Positions 9,804 through 19,989 of a DNA stretch of 64,000 nucleotides are shown in pieces. This DNA is from Guillardia theta CCMP2712 (lineage: Eukaryota; Cryptophyceae; Pyrenomonadales; Geminigeraceae), in contig NW_005434624.1 in the NCBI RefSeq assembly GCF_000315625.1, positions 121,677 through 185,676 on the forward strand. The letters run 5' to 3'. Each line of letters starts with the position of its first letter. Positions within the stretch are counted from its first letter, which is position 1. The position numbers and the translations under genes were made by a program. Under the pieces are notes generated by a model that saw only the letters and a list, made by a program, of their open reading frames with translations, was not told the origin of the DNA and searched no databases.

Positions 9804-11647
9804 TCACCCGGCGTTGAGCACAAGGCCCTGCGATGTCGGCCCCTTGAAGAGGAAGGGAACCTGGAGGATTCAATCAGTCCTCACCTGCTTCCTCCCAGCT
9901 CTCACCGTCGTCCACTCCCTGCCATCATGGAAGTCCCCACACCTCTTCACGTGGAAGTGAACGTGGGGCCTCGAGGTGAAGCCAGTCATGCCGATGAAGC
10001 CGATGACCTGCCCGTCGGTCAACAGACTTGAAGTCCGCTGACGCCTCGACCGTCACCTGCCCTCTCCTGACCTTGGCTCCCACCCGAGCCGTGACCCCGC
10101 CCTTCAGGAAATGAAGGTAGCAGCCAACGGTGTGGTCAGAGTGGAGTATTTGAACTGCAGACAAGGGTAAGTCTCAAGCGACCAGTCGAGCTCTCCTCCT
10201 CCCTCACCGAAGTTTGCTGAGCCAGAGTATTTCTTGGACGCTCCTCCTTCATCGCTGAATGCAGAGTGCCGAGGGGGTTGCGGAGTGAGGAATGGGAAAC
10301 AGAACGAGACAAGGAGGGGAGGCAAAAGAGAGGAGAGGGGAGAGGGGAGAGGAAAGCGATGGGATGGGATGGGATGGGATGGGATGGGATGGGGGAGGGG
10401 AGCAGCGGCGAGCCTCCAGAAGGGTTTGGAGTGGAAACATTGCAAGCAGAGAAGACAAAGATCAGAATTTCTGACCTGTCATTCTTGGTGGCGATCACTA
10501 TCCCCGAGCGGCACGCCCGAACCTCCAGGGCATGTCAGGACGGATGAAGACGGCCAGCGGAACCCGACCTGGTGACCCACAGGCATGTCGAAGTCAACGC
10601 TGTTGTGGAGCTGCCCCCGGTGGGAGTACTTGCCCCCTGCCAAGGTCCACGGGGTGAGCAGGGCAAGCATCAAGGGGGGGAGGGAAGGATGACCGAACGA
10701 CTGACAGACATGGCGAGCTGCTCCGTTGAAAGGGAGGGAATATCGAATGCCCTTTGACTGAACAGCATCCGGATCACCCAGCCCGAAACTCCAGCTCTCG
10801 GAGATGAACTCTGCGTCCTGGAAGCAGCTCTCTCTCATCAGCAGGTGCGCGATGGTGGAGGCGGCAAGCTACCTGCACATTCTCGATGGGAAGCGAGGCA
10901 ATGATGAAGTCGTTCACGTTGGCGGGTGCAACCTTGCGGAACGTTCCCAGGCACACTTGTGATCTGACGTCTAACACCTCCAGTTTCACGTGGATCGGGG
11001 TGTATTTGTCGTTGCTCAGCAGGAATTTGACAAGCAAGCTGCTGCTCGCCACCTTCTCGCCGGATGTGGAAGAGCAGGAAGACGATTTCGAGGAGAGGGA
11101 GCTTGACCGCCTGGATCCTGAAGCAACCTTGGTTGTTCTCTGACTTTCTGTCCTCGCCGGCAAGGGGGCAGAACACCAGGAGTACCATCGGCGCATGCTC
11201 ACATTCGACTCGTCTGAACTGTTCGAGCCGGTGAGCCCATCTGCCCGTCGTCGAGCCGGAGCTTGCTCAGCAACAGGGGCAGATGGAACTTCCATGCTGT
11301 GCCCATCCTCGCAAACCGCCTCATCAGCTCCTGAACACTCCAACTCTCCTCCTTCACTTGCTGGCTGCTCGGTGAAGTTGTGTTCCTCCTCGTCTAACGG
11401 CATGCCCCCGTCTTCAGTCTCGGATGAATGCGGAGCGCATCCTTCTTCTCGTGCCGAAGCATCGTCCCCAATGCAGTCCTCCGCGTCCGACCCTTCTTCA
11501 CTCCAAATTCCCACATCACAGCAGTCCGTGGAGTCCGAGTCGACGTCCGCCATCGCATCTTCCCCTACCTTGTCGTTTTGCAGGTACGAGGACATGTCCA
11601 TTGTTGAAGCTCGCCGCTCAGTCACTTCCAGTGGAAAGTGAATCTCC
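9804..11647 (-). CDS. M23-family (LytM-like) zinc metallopeptidase
   Basis: The first exon (about 10862-11647) begins with an acidic, Ser-rich low-complexity region and ends in a predicted beta-rich segment (VKFLLSNDKYTPIHVKLEVL). Later exons carry the peptidase core: RYSLPFNGAARHVCQSFG, then SHRGQLHNSVDFDMPVG with the H...D metal ligands, then HSDHTVGCYLHFLKGGV, and after another intron VIGFIGMTGFTSRPHVHFHV with the HxH ligands. The last exon reads VPFLFKGPTSQGLVLNAG and stops at 9804-9806. Bacterial M23 enzymes cut peptidoglycan cross-bridge peptides; the eukaryotic target is unknown. No signal peptide is obvious. One intron contains an (ATCCC)n array (about 10359-10394). The gene converges on RAD51 with 185 bases between stops. 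Family assignment is good; exact splice sites and the 3' end are less certain. Confidence 0.75.
10359..10394. repeat. (GGGAT)n microsatellite
   Basis: About six to seven perfect GGGAT units lie in an intron of the M23 peptidase gene. They read ATCCC on the coding strand. Confidence 0.9.
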
Positions 11648-13071
11648 AAAACAAGTCCTCACGCTCCCTGCACCAACGGCCCTTACGAGCGTATCGCTAC
11701 AAGCATGATGTACAAATGACCATCCCACAAAATGTGCATTCCTGTGCTCGCCATCACGAACTGAAATCCTTTCCTTGTGAATGCTGTCTATTATCATCTG
11801 GCATGCAAAACCATGGTCCCTTCTCCTTCTCTCGGACTCACTGCTCACGCACTCGCCCATTCTCTACCTCCCTTCTCCTCCATCCTCTCTCCTCCTCACC
11901 CAGCCCCTCCCCTGCTGCCCCCTGCTGCCCCCTGCTGTCCCCTGCTGTCCCCTGCTGTCCCCTACTCTGCTCTGCTCTGCCCTACTCTGCTCTGCTCTGC
12001 TCTGATCTGCCCTGCTCTGCCCTGCTCTGCCCTGCTCTGCCCTGCTCGCCCTGCTCTCCCCTGCTCCCACCTGCTCTCCCCTCCGCTTCCCCACCGTACC
12101 TGCGACCATGGCAAGAACAACCGCCTCCCACATCCTCAGGGGTACCTTCGATTCCCTCACCCTACCCCTTCTCAAAATGCAGAGAACCCCTACCTACCCT
12201 GTGCCCTCTTCAACGACCTACCACCCCCTTCCAGACCACCCCCCCTTTTCCTCCACCACCCTGACAAAAGTCAGGTCCGAACTCTTTATTGACTGAAAAA
12301 GAAGGGCAAACCGGAGCAAACAAAGGAGGGGGAGGATAGAACCTACAAACCCGCCTCAATAAAATACTAGGAAACGAAGGAGGCAGCGAAAACCGGCACT
12401 CCAACCATGTCCGAACTGATCCGCAAGTAACTAAACCCCCCGAAAACCTAAACCTGGTGATCTCCGAATGTCGCCGCTACGACGCTGCAAGGACATGGAG
12501 TTGCGAGTTGAGCTCGTGCAGGACCTGCAGAGGACGAGCTCATGTCGGACCACCTGAGACATCTTCCACACTATGAGACCCGCGGCAGAGGACCACGAGG
12601 GCTCGGCCCGAGAGCAGGTAGACGGCAGCTAAAAATTAGGCGGTTGGACGCAATGGCCGAACATAGGGCGGCGATCTCGCCGGATTCTCTTGGCATGGAG
12701 CAGCTGCATAAAGCGAGGGAACGGGGATCGTGTGCATGAAGAGTGTTGGGGGGAGGAGGATGAGGGAGAACGCAAGTCACATAGCTAAACACATTCTGGT
12801 CATCATTATGAGGGACAAGAGAAATCGATGGACGCTGCCATTTGATTCGAAACTTTCTTGAGCAAGCTTCACCGCACCTAACTTAGCAAAGTCTACTTGA
12901 CAACTTCCTGCCCGTGAGTTCCCACGGATGCATTTTCTGCACTGACAGTACCCAAGTGGTGGCGCTCGCATCAGCGCTGCAGAAAAGCACCTGAGCGCAT
13001 GTAACATCGAGGATCTTCAACACCCTTCGAGTGAAAACCTCCTCTGACAGATCGGAGATGATCTCGGCCCT
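11648..13071. other. Gene-poor region upstream of the M23 gene
   Basis: It contains the presumed minus-strand promoter (11650-11800), then a C/T-rich tract with CCTGCTGCCC and CTGCTCTGCC repeats (about 11915-12078), and unstructured sequence to 13.07 kb. ORFs across the repeats are open only because of composition. No gene is supported. Confidence 0.5.
11915..12078. repeat. CTGCTCTGCC / CCTGCTGCCC low-complexity repeat
   Basis: An imperfect run of 8-10 base units in which CTGCT, GTCCC and CTCTGCC alternate. It is strongly pyrimidine-biased on the + strand, and frames on both strands stay open through it. Confidence 0.85.
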
Positions 13072-13293
13072 TCATTCTTGGTTCGGCTGCAACACAAGCC
13101 TCTCAGTCCCTCTCTCCTTTTGAAGCGCATCCTCCACTCTGAAGCTACTCTACGGGGAACACGGGACGAGGACGAGGTCGTGACCTTGTGCCGTCAACGC
13201 CTTGCTCAGTCGGCTTCTCTCATTCAGTAACGCTGGTCCTCCCGTGTAGACCTTGCCGTCGGCACGAGCTGGGCCCCGAAACTTGAACGCCAT
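13072..13293 (-). pseudogene. Short ORF resembling a RAP domain, broken by an in-frame TAG
   Basis: From an ATG at 13291-13293 the frame reads MAFKFRGPARADGKVYTGG, then LLNERSRLSKALTAQGHDL and VLVPCSP before a TAG at 13150-13152. The same frame then continues with DALQKERGTERLVLQPNQE to a second stop at 13072. The pattern of a GP pair, a leucine/arginine helix, a glycine and a short hydrophobic strand ending in VP resembles the RAP domain of organellar RNA-binding proteins. That resemblance is weak. The stop falls where RAP domains usually have an aromatic residue, which suggests decay, but an unrecognised short intron could also remove it. Confidence 0.3.
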
Positions 13294-13381
13294 GTCTCTT
13301 CAGCTGGTCTGTCGAGCGGAGGTAAAAACGTTGCGCGCACCATGAAAATGCGTTTCCTCCCCTGTGCGCAGAGGAATGAGG

Positions 13382-13846
13382 TTACAGAAGCACGATCTGA
13401 TGATGTCGCCTTGTGCACTCGCCTGCTGCCCATTGGTAACGGATCTGACGATTGTGCTGGTGTCCCTCCTGCCGCGCTGCTGCCTTCCAGCAATGGGAGG
13501 CAAACTTATCCAGAATCCGCTCACGCAGAGACCAGCTTATGATGATGATAAGACCCCCGAACGACTCCAGAGTATTCCCGTCACGCTTGAAAGCATCGAC
13601 TGCTATGACATTGCGCGAAAACCCCGACAGCCCTCCGAGGGTTTGCCACAGTACCCGTATAGCGGGCAAGGGCTCCTCGATCATGAAATACATTCCACAT
13701 ACCGCCATAGTATTCCGATCGAGCCAGCTTGGATTGTGACTGGTGGACAAAGTCTGCACCAGTCGCTCTGTCATGTACATGTCGGAATCCGTTGGCATCA
13801 GTGTGATGATGGTTTCTTGGCTGAATCCCCGACGGGAGGGTTGCAC
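13382..13846 (-). CDS. Hypothetical ORF
   Basis: An open frame of 154 codons includes TLMPTDSDMYMTERLVQTLS and AIRVLWQTLGGLSGFSRNVI. Third positions are moderately G/C-rich and residue composition is protein-like. No family is recognised. It lies just upstream of the broken RAP-like ORF on the same strand, so both might be exons of one gene or pseudogene. An overlapping + strand frame (13364-13918) is also open, which weakens the call. Confidence 0.3.
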   Translation of the reverse strand: MQPSRRGFSQETIITLMPTDSDMYMTERLVQTLSTSHNPSWLDRNTMAVCGMYFMIEEPLPAIRVLWQTLGGLSGFSRNVIAVDAFKRDGNTLESFGGLIIIISWSLRERILDKFASHCWKAAARQEGHQHNRQIRYQWAAGECTRRHHQIVLL

Positions 13847-14319
13847 TCTCAGGCATTCAGAGGAGCGAACCCTCTTCAGAGCTGCTTCTGCGACATCCCA
13901 TCATGTGCTGCGAGCTGAAAGATACAGTAGAGAGTTGAGTCTTTCAAACAAAGCTTGCACTGTCGTACTGTCTTAAATCAAGATACCGGCAGCGGCTCAT
14001 CGGAACAGAGATCAATGCGTCCGGTCGCTGATCGACTCTTCAAGGAGCCCATGTCCATGCCTCTGAATATAGCTCAAATGAACCCTGTTTCTACGTCGAA
14101 GATAAAACACACGATGGATGAGCTCTGTGACTCATTATTCACCTCCTCCCGTCGGACCACAACGGTCTCGCGATCTCCTAGACTACTTACCCATCAATGC
14201 CTCCTTTCGCCCATCTGGCATCGGTGGGCATCCAACGTGGCAGTACACTCAGCCGATGTCACTCGACGGAATCCTGGCTGAGCCGCAAGTATCCCCGGGA
14301 TGACCGAGTCGGCGGGCCG

Positions 14320-14960
14320 GCCTAGTAAGTGACCGTCACTACACGGTCCACGCCGGGTACCGGCTGTGACATTCCAGCCGATAGTATCAACCGAACCGTG
14401 TTGAACACTGGCAGTGACACTGTCACAGGCTTGTCGACGGTCTACCGTACACTGACAGCGGTCACTACTAAGCGGCGGCACTGCGGCATGCCTGCGGGCA
14501 CTGAAGCAGCTCGGCCGGCCCGCGCCGCCGGCTCGTACCGTCGTGACGGTCGGCGGGTCGAAGCGGCTATGTCGGATCAGCCGGCCCGGGCGGGCCCGCT
14601 GGGCCCCCCGCGCTGGGCCCGCCCCCACTGTGGCCGGCCGGGCCGCCGCCCGGCCCACTGGTAGTACCCGGTAGTACGGCGCCGCCCCGCCCGCGGGCCC
14701 CCCCGGGCCATCCGGCGATCCCGGGCGGCGGGGGCCCGCCGCCGCGGGGCCGTGCGGGCCGCCGGGGCATCGGGGGGGGGCGGCGGGCTCCGCCTCGGCA
14801 GTCACGGGCCGCCCGGCGGCCCGGGGCCGGCGGGAGTCGGGCCGCCCGGCCCCGGTGACCCGGCCGGGTCGGCCCCCCGGATGATGATGGGCCCGGGCCC
14901 GCGGCATGCTACGGCAGTGACTCAGTCAAACGGTCAGTGCCGTCCGAGCTGACTCGATAT
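14320..14960. repeat. GC-rich GGCC/CGGG block 1
   Basis: The block begins with sequence rich in GTGAC/GTCAC words (for example CAGTGACACTGTCAC) and passes into an extreme GC core (about 14560-14900) built from GGCCCGGGCC, CCGGCC and GGGCCC. Long apparent ORFs on both strands are composition artefacts. Confidence 0.6.
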
Positions 14961-15159
14961 TGAAAGTCCCGTTGCTATCTCCGACCACTTTGCTAAGTTG
15001 GCATCACTAGCCACTAGCCAACTTGATCACAGCGGCTATCGGCCTGTGATACGCCGCCGGTCAGAGTCCGGCGATCCGGCGTCGCCGCGGCGTTGTGGCA
15101 GTTATTCATGTGTAACTGTCATGACTTTTGATCAACAGGACCCACCCTCAAGTTTGCTA

Positions 15160-15850
15160 CACTATGACAAGTTATATACTTGTCCTCTACCCCCTACATC
15201 CCTATGTTATGTACCCCCGCACCCTACTTTCCCAACCCTCCCCACCCCCCAACCCCATCGATAATGATGAGACGTCACTTGTACAACCCCTTCTATCACC
15301 CCACCCATCTTTCCCCTTCAGTCCCTCCCTCACCCTAGTGACCACCCGTAGGTAGATTGAGTAGATGACAGAGTACCGGGTCTTCTCTCAACCATGAATA
15401 GTCATAAGTACGGGTACTTCCCTGCTCATAGAGGTGTGAGAGGGTCATTCACTGAAATGAAGCTTTGATTGAAACGGATGGTAGGGTGCTCTTCACAAGG
15501 GGGGGTGATAAACCCGATCTCACCACCAGGGGGGTAGGATAGCAGGATGAAAATGTTTTAGGGGGTACTGAGAAGCATGAAGGTAGGGGTAGGGTACCTA
15601 CTTTGTATCTGAGATAGGGTAGGTGTTGAAGGGACTCAAGAAGGGTAGGGTATGGATTTCAAGGGGGTACTACAATTCAGTCACATACCACCCCAAGTAT
15701 TTTCGACAAAATGGGGGGTAGCGCTTGGGCAAGGGTCGGGGTAGTACGATTGATGGGGTACAGGTAGTCCTTGCTATATGTAAGGGTGGGTACTCTAAAG
15801 TACAAATCAACGAATTACAAGGGGTAGACGTTTCACGAAGGGGGTAGGGA
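15160..15850. repeat. GGGGTA island 2
   Basis: The left part (15160-15340) is C-rich on the + strand (CCTCTACCCCCTAC, CCCTACTTTCCC, CACCCCACCC). From about 15355 it is G-rich with GGGGGTA, AGGGTAGGGTA and GGGGTAGTAC. No ORF of merit is present. Confidence 0.6.
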
Positions 15851-15916
15851 CGAGTTATGACGAGATTCGGGGGGTTAATTAGGGGAGGGGGGGGGAGTAC
15901 CTGTCGACCCCCCGCC

Positions 15917-17171
15917 ATGGCACGCCGAGCGGCTGTTGCGTCTGCGCTCCTCCTCCTCGCCCCCGCCACCGAGGCCTTCGCCCCCTCTGCGGGCGTTGCT
16001 GCTCGTCTCGGCCTCAGGAGCAATGCTGCTGTTAGCCGCAGAGCCACCGTCGTTGCCCCCCGTATGGCCATGGACGTGAACCACATTGCTGAGAGTGCCC
16101 AGTCCCTCCTGGCTGCTGTGCCCAACGTTCCCTTCGTCGACGAGGTTACTGGCGAGGCCCAGGGCTTCACTGCTCCCAAGAACCACTTCGCCTCGGTGAG
16201 CTGACGTTTTTTGATGTCTCATGACCTGGTTGGGGTTTGGGTGTGGTGCAACACGTCACTACTCAATGCCAGTTGATCACAAAGATCTGATAATATCCTT
16301 ACCGAGATTATCATCAAGACTGATTTTCAGCGCTCTAACCTCTGATTCATTAGGTGATTGGTCTCTGGGCTCTCTTTGCCCTTCCCGTCTGGTCTGCTGC
16401 CTACAAGCAGGCTGGATGTGACACCCCTTCCTGGTTCGGTGTCTCCCAGGTTTCCGAGGATGCCCCTGGAATTGGCCTCGTCGCCAAGGCTGCCCCTGTT
16501 TACGATGGTCCTTCCTTCCGTGAGGTGATTTGAACATTTTGATCGCTGATGCTATCTTCGGCCTACTGCATCTGATGACGTGTTTGTCTTTGAGAAAAAC
16601 GTGTAATCTGAGCTGCAGGGACTCGAGTATGTCCTTTCCTTCTTGTGGAAGCCCCCTATCCTCATCGCCTGGAGACCCCGTGCCGATCTTGACCGTGAGA
16701 ACATGGACCCGGCCCGTGACACCGTTGTCTCCTCCCTCTACAAGTCCCTCGGTGGAGCCCTCGATAAGACTGCTATCTACGATGAGGAGGACCAGCTCCT
16801 TATTCTTTCTGACATGTGAGTTGCATTGCTATTCTATTGTTCTGCTTCCTTTCCTTGGCCTCTTTCCTGCCCCATCCTGCTCCGATCTTCTCATGATTCT
16901 GATCCTGTCCATCAGCGAGGAGTTCCCCTCTACTCCTCTCGGTGAGCGCCGCTTCGCTATCGCCGAGGCGGCTGGCTGGATGACTGGCAACCCCTCCTTT
17001 GGCAAGGTGATCACATTGCAGCGTTACTTCGAGAGCGTTGCTAACTGACGTCTGCAGTCCCTCATCGAATTCTCCGAGGAGACCAGGAAGGGCAAGAAGC
17101 AGGCCGGCACTGTTACCATCTCTGCTGAGGAGCTCCAGAGACTTCGTGCTGAGGCTGCCAAGATGAAGTAA
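15917..17171 (+). CDS. Nucleus-encoded, plastid-targeted thylakoid-type membrane protein, function unknown
   Basis: Five exons are joined by four short introns with consistent phase. The amino terminus is a textbook bipartite plastid signal: hydrophobic signal peptide (MARRAAVASALLLLAPATEA), a cleavage site followed by FAPS, then an Arg/Ser/Ala-rich transit region ending near APRMAM. The mature part has one clear membrane segment (VIGLWALFALPVWSAAYK), a second hydrophobic stretch (LEYVLSFLWKPPILIAWRPR) and a soluble, charged carboxyl half (EEFPSTPLGERRFAIAEAAG) ending in a Lys/Glu-rich helix. Codon use is strongly biased to C-ending codons, as expected for a highly expressed gene. It may be an accessory photosystem or antenna subunit, but I do not recognise the family. 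The start ATG has a CCGCC context. Confidence 0.85.
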
Positions 17172-17216
17172 ATGATCTAGATATATTATTGAGGCATATG
17201 CTGTCAGAATTGTGAA

Positions 17217-17222
17217 AATAAA
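17217..17222 (+). terminator. Polyadenylation-signal candidate (AATAAA)
   Basis: AATAAA lies 46 bases after the stop of the plastid-protein gene, before the convergent coiled-coil gene. Confidence 0.5.
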
Positions 17223-17322
17223 ATGAAATTCTGTGTTGAGCATAAGCTTTGTGTGGGGTGTGGTGATCTGAAGGAACAGGTAATGGCTCATTTACATTAC
17301 ATAAAGTTACATGTTAATGCTG

Positions 17323-18943
17323 TTATCTGTAGGCTGCGGTCTCCTTCTGTTTGAAACTTTCCACTTCCAGCTTGTTCTTCTGGCAGTACTTCTGCAGTTC
17401 CTCCAGCCGCAATCTGTGCGATGTTAACCTCTTCATGTCTCACCAAGGTATGATAACCTGAGTGACGACATTGGTTCCCATACCCCGATCTGACACCGAA
17501 GTCAGGATTTGTTGCGAGCTGAGAAAAATTCTTACCTGTGTGTCGACAATCATTCCAGAGCAGAAGCTGAAGAAGTCAGTCTTGTCCGATTGCTTCACCA
17601 TCTTCTGTTCCATCGCCTGCACGGCAAGTAAGGCAAGAGCTCAATGCTGGACATGAAATGGTCATGGGAAAACCTTGCATCGCGACATCGCCTTCTCGAT
17701 GTCAGACTTGAGGGAGCGGACACTTTCTTTGAGCGCAATGACCTGGTCGAGCTCCCTAAGGAGCAGCAGAAGGTATTAGTCGCTGCCATATCAGCAGTGA
17801 GAGGAGGTCAGACTCACGATGTGTGAACGCCCTGCTCGTTCGAGTTCCTTCCCTTCACGAAGACGTTTCTTCTTCTCTGTGGAGACTTTGCCTCCGTCCT
17901 CGCCTCCGGGTTCCCGATCTTCAACCTCGTCGCGTCAGTTGCTGTCTTTGGCCGCACGAGCCTCGCCGGGCTGAACTTGGACTGCCTGGCGCGAGGACGA
18001 GGCTCCTCCGTCCTCAAGGCGCTCGACGAATTGAGCGACCTCTGCGACCTCGGGGAGACTACGGCGAGGGTGACGATGGGTATGCTCTCAGTCCCCTTGA
18101 GGGAGGGTTTCCGACGGTTCAGTGCCCTCCACATGCTTGCCCTGACATGTCCGAGTAGCACAGCATCCGACGCCGTCTTAGGACGAGCAGGCTTTAGTCT
18201 GTCTGAGCTCAACCCTCTCCAGGAGTCAGGGCTTCTGGGGTTGAAATCTTCGCTCCTCCTGCGAACAGAAGTTCAGTGAGTAGCTGGGAACGAGGTCGGA
18301 AGACGGGACCTCGGCTGGGCCGACCAGATCCTCTTGGGTTGTCCCCTCTGAGATACGTACAAGTTGTCTGGGAAGGGAGTGGGATAAGAAGGAAGGGGAA
18401 AGCTCATTGCAGACGACCTTTATTTCCCTTGAGGGTTCCTTCTTGAGCGATGACCAATTGTGGGCTGTCCTTGGACCTGCACAGCTCATGCCCATCACTT
18501 TGACATGGCAACACGCAGTTGTTCCTTTCGATCCTTCACGTCATCCTCTTCCTCCCTACAAATTTCCCGCTTCTCCCTGTTCCTGCCCTCGCCCTCTCAT
18601 GCATTCAACTTTTCTCCCTCGTCTCCTCTCACTTTCTCACTGCCTCTTCCTCCTGCTCTTGTTCTTACCTGGCGATAATCTGGTCGGCGGCGGCTCTGAT
18701 CTCAGCAAGAGCAGATTGTCCGCGCTTTGTTGTGATCTGAAGAGAGCGATCAGGGTTGAAGTCTCGCTGACTTCCTCCATCATATACCTGCATCAGCACC
18801 GCGCTGATGGGGATCGATGGGACAAAACTGACCTCACTCGTACAGATACCTGGGCATTTCAGAAGCGAGTCAGACATGGAGTCTCGACCCATTCCTGCGA
18901 TTTCGAGGTATCTACTTATCCCTCCTAGAGTCAATATCTGCAT
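17323..18943 (-). CDS. Multi-exon coiled-coil protein, function unknown
   Basis: Minus-strand exons are recognised from splice sites and coding character. A first exon ends in RSLQITTKRGQSALAEIRAA. The middle holds a basic, Ser/Arg-rich exon (17814-18212) with the repeated motif RPKTASDAVLL ... RPKTATDATRL. A coiled-coil exon reads DQVIALKESVRSLKSDIEKA. Next come VKQSDKTDFFSFCSGMIVDT and the last exon RLEELQKYCQKNKLEVESF, stopping at 17323-17325. It converges on the plastid-protein gene with 150 bases between stops. Short helices and basic linkers would suit a cytoskeletal or scaffold protein, but no family is recognised. The start and some middle junctions are tentative. An intron of about 150 bases lies near 18520-18665. 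Confidence 0.6.
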
Positions 18944-18968
18944 CTCTCCTTCCTTCCTTCTTATAATT

Positions 18969-19100
18969 CAGTCAGTCAGTCAGTCAGTCAGTCAGTCAGT
19001 CAGTCAGTCAGTCAGTCAGTCAGTCAGTCAGTCAGTCAGTCAGTCAGTCAGTCAGTCAGTCAGTCAGGCAGTCAGGCAGTCAGTCAGTCAAACAGTCAGT
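18969..19100. repeat. (CAGT)n microsatellite
   Basis: About 32 CAGT units are nearly perfect, with a few CAGG variants at the right end. It sits just upstream of the minus-strand coiled-coil gene. Confidence 0.95.
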
Positions 19101-19559
19101 CGGATTCTGCATTTCTCCCGCCCACCCTACCCTTTCCTAGTGTTTACTTTCCTTTTAAAACCATTTTTTCTCCAAGGAGGCACGACAATAAGGGGGTAGG
19201 GGTTGTTTGATATGAGGGGTACTTGCAGAGTTCCACAGGTCAATTAGGGGGGTCAGCTGCCGGTACGAATGTGTCAATTTTCATAGCCTCCGGTGGGGTG
19301 GTATTATAGTGACTACTTATATAAACCATGATGGGGGTGGCACAAGAAAAGATAAAAGGTTTTCAAGGAAAATTTAAAACTTTAAAATATAATTTATCTT
19401 TACTCACTTAGATAATACTGTAGGTCACATTTGATTCGGTAGCAAATTGAGTACCATTATTGAACAGTCAAATGTTCCTCATGGTACTGAATTCCGAAGG
19501 CTAAAATGAAGCAGGTCAAGTCTACCTTGTCAACGGTCGGATCAAATCTTGAAAGTCAC

Positions 19560-19960
19560 CGTACCATCCGATCACGGTACGGTAGTCCGGCCGCCCGGCG
19601 GGCCCGAACTCACTGGGCCAGGCCCGCCGCCGTCGGCCCGGGGCTGCTACTGAGTTCCGAGCGAGATCGAGTCATCCACTCAGGGAAACTTGATCAGGAT
19701 CCGAATGCGGAGGCTTTCACTGTCCGCCGCCCTCACTTGAAGTTCAGTGGCCCTTCCGGCCCCAGCAATGATGATCGGCGGGCGGCAGCCAGGCTCAGCC
19801 ACGGTGTTGTATGTGGTAATACTACTATTACACGGCAGTCACTGAATGATTGGTGCGGCGCCCGGCCGCCACCCGCCCCGTCCCGGCCCGGGTGGCCGGG
19901 CCGCCGGGCCCCGGGGGTCGGCGAGTCACTCGGCGCGGGGGACTGAGGCGGAACGCACCG
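19560..19960. repeat. GC-rich GGCC/CGGG block 2
   Basis: GGCCGCCCGGCGGGCCCG, GGCCCGGGTGGCCGGGCCGC and similar words alternate with AGTCACTGA-type words. It closely resembles the block at 14.3-15.0 kb in character. Confidence 0.55.
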
Positions 19961-19989
19961 TCACCCGTGACCGTCTGCCTCGGCTAAAG

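Larger units (their letters stand above)
13857..15916. other. Intergenic region upstream of the plastid protein gene
   Basis: No gene is seen in these 2 kb. Plain sequence runs to about 14.3 kb, followed by a GC-rich block (14320-14960), mixed sequence to 15.16 kb and a GGGGTA island (15160-15850). The island abuts the start of the plastid-protein gene at 15917. Confidence 0.6.
18944..19989. other. Intergenic region with CAGT array, GGGGTA island and GC block
   Basis: From left to right: a CAGT tetranucleotide array (18969-19100), a short GGGGTA island (19120-19260), AT-rich sequence (19330-19500) and GC-rich block 2 (19560-19960). The block abuts the 3' end of the LysM-protein gene. No gene is seen. 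Confidence 0.6.

Noticed and set aside
11777-12292. Pro/Leu/Cys-rich + strand ORF
   Set aside because: It consists mainly of the CTGCTCTGCC repeat; all three frames are open in the array.
13364-13918. 184-codon + strand ORF opposite the hypothetical minus-strand ORF
   Set aside because: No motif, and codon positions do not favour it over the minus strand; neither is strong.
14194-14907. 237-codon minus-strand ORF in GC block 1
   Set aside because: Pro/Gly/Arg/Ala-only composition arising from GGCC/CGGG words; several frames are open at once.
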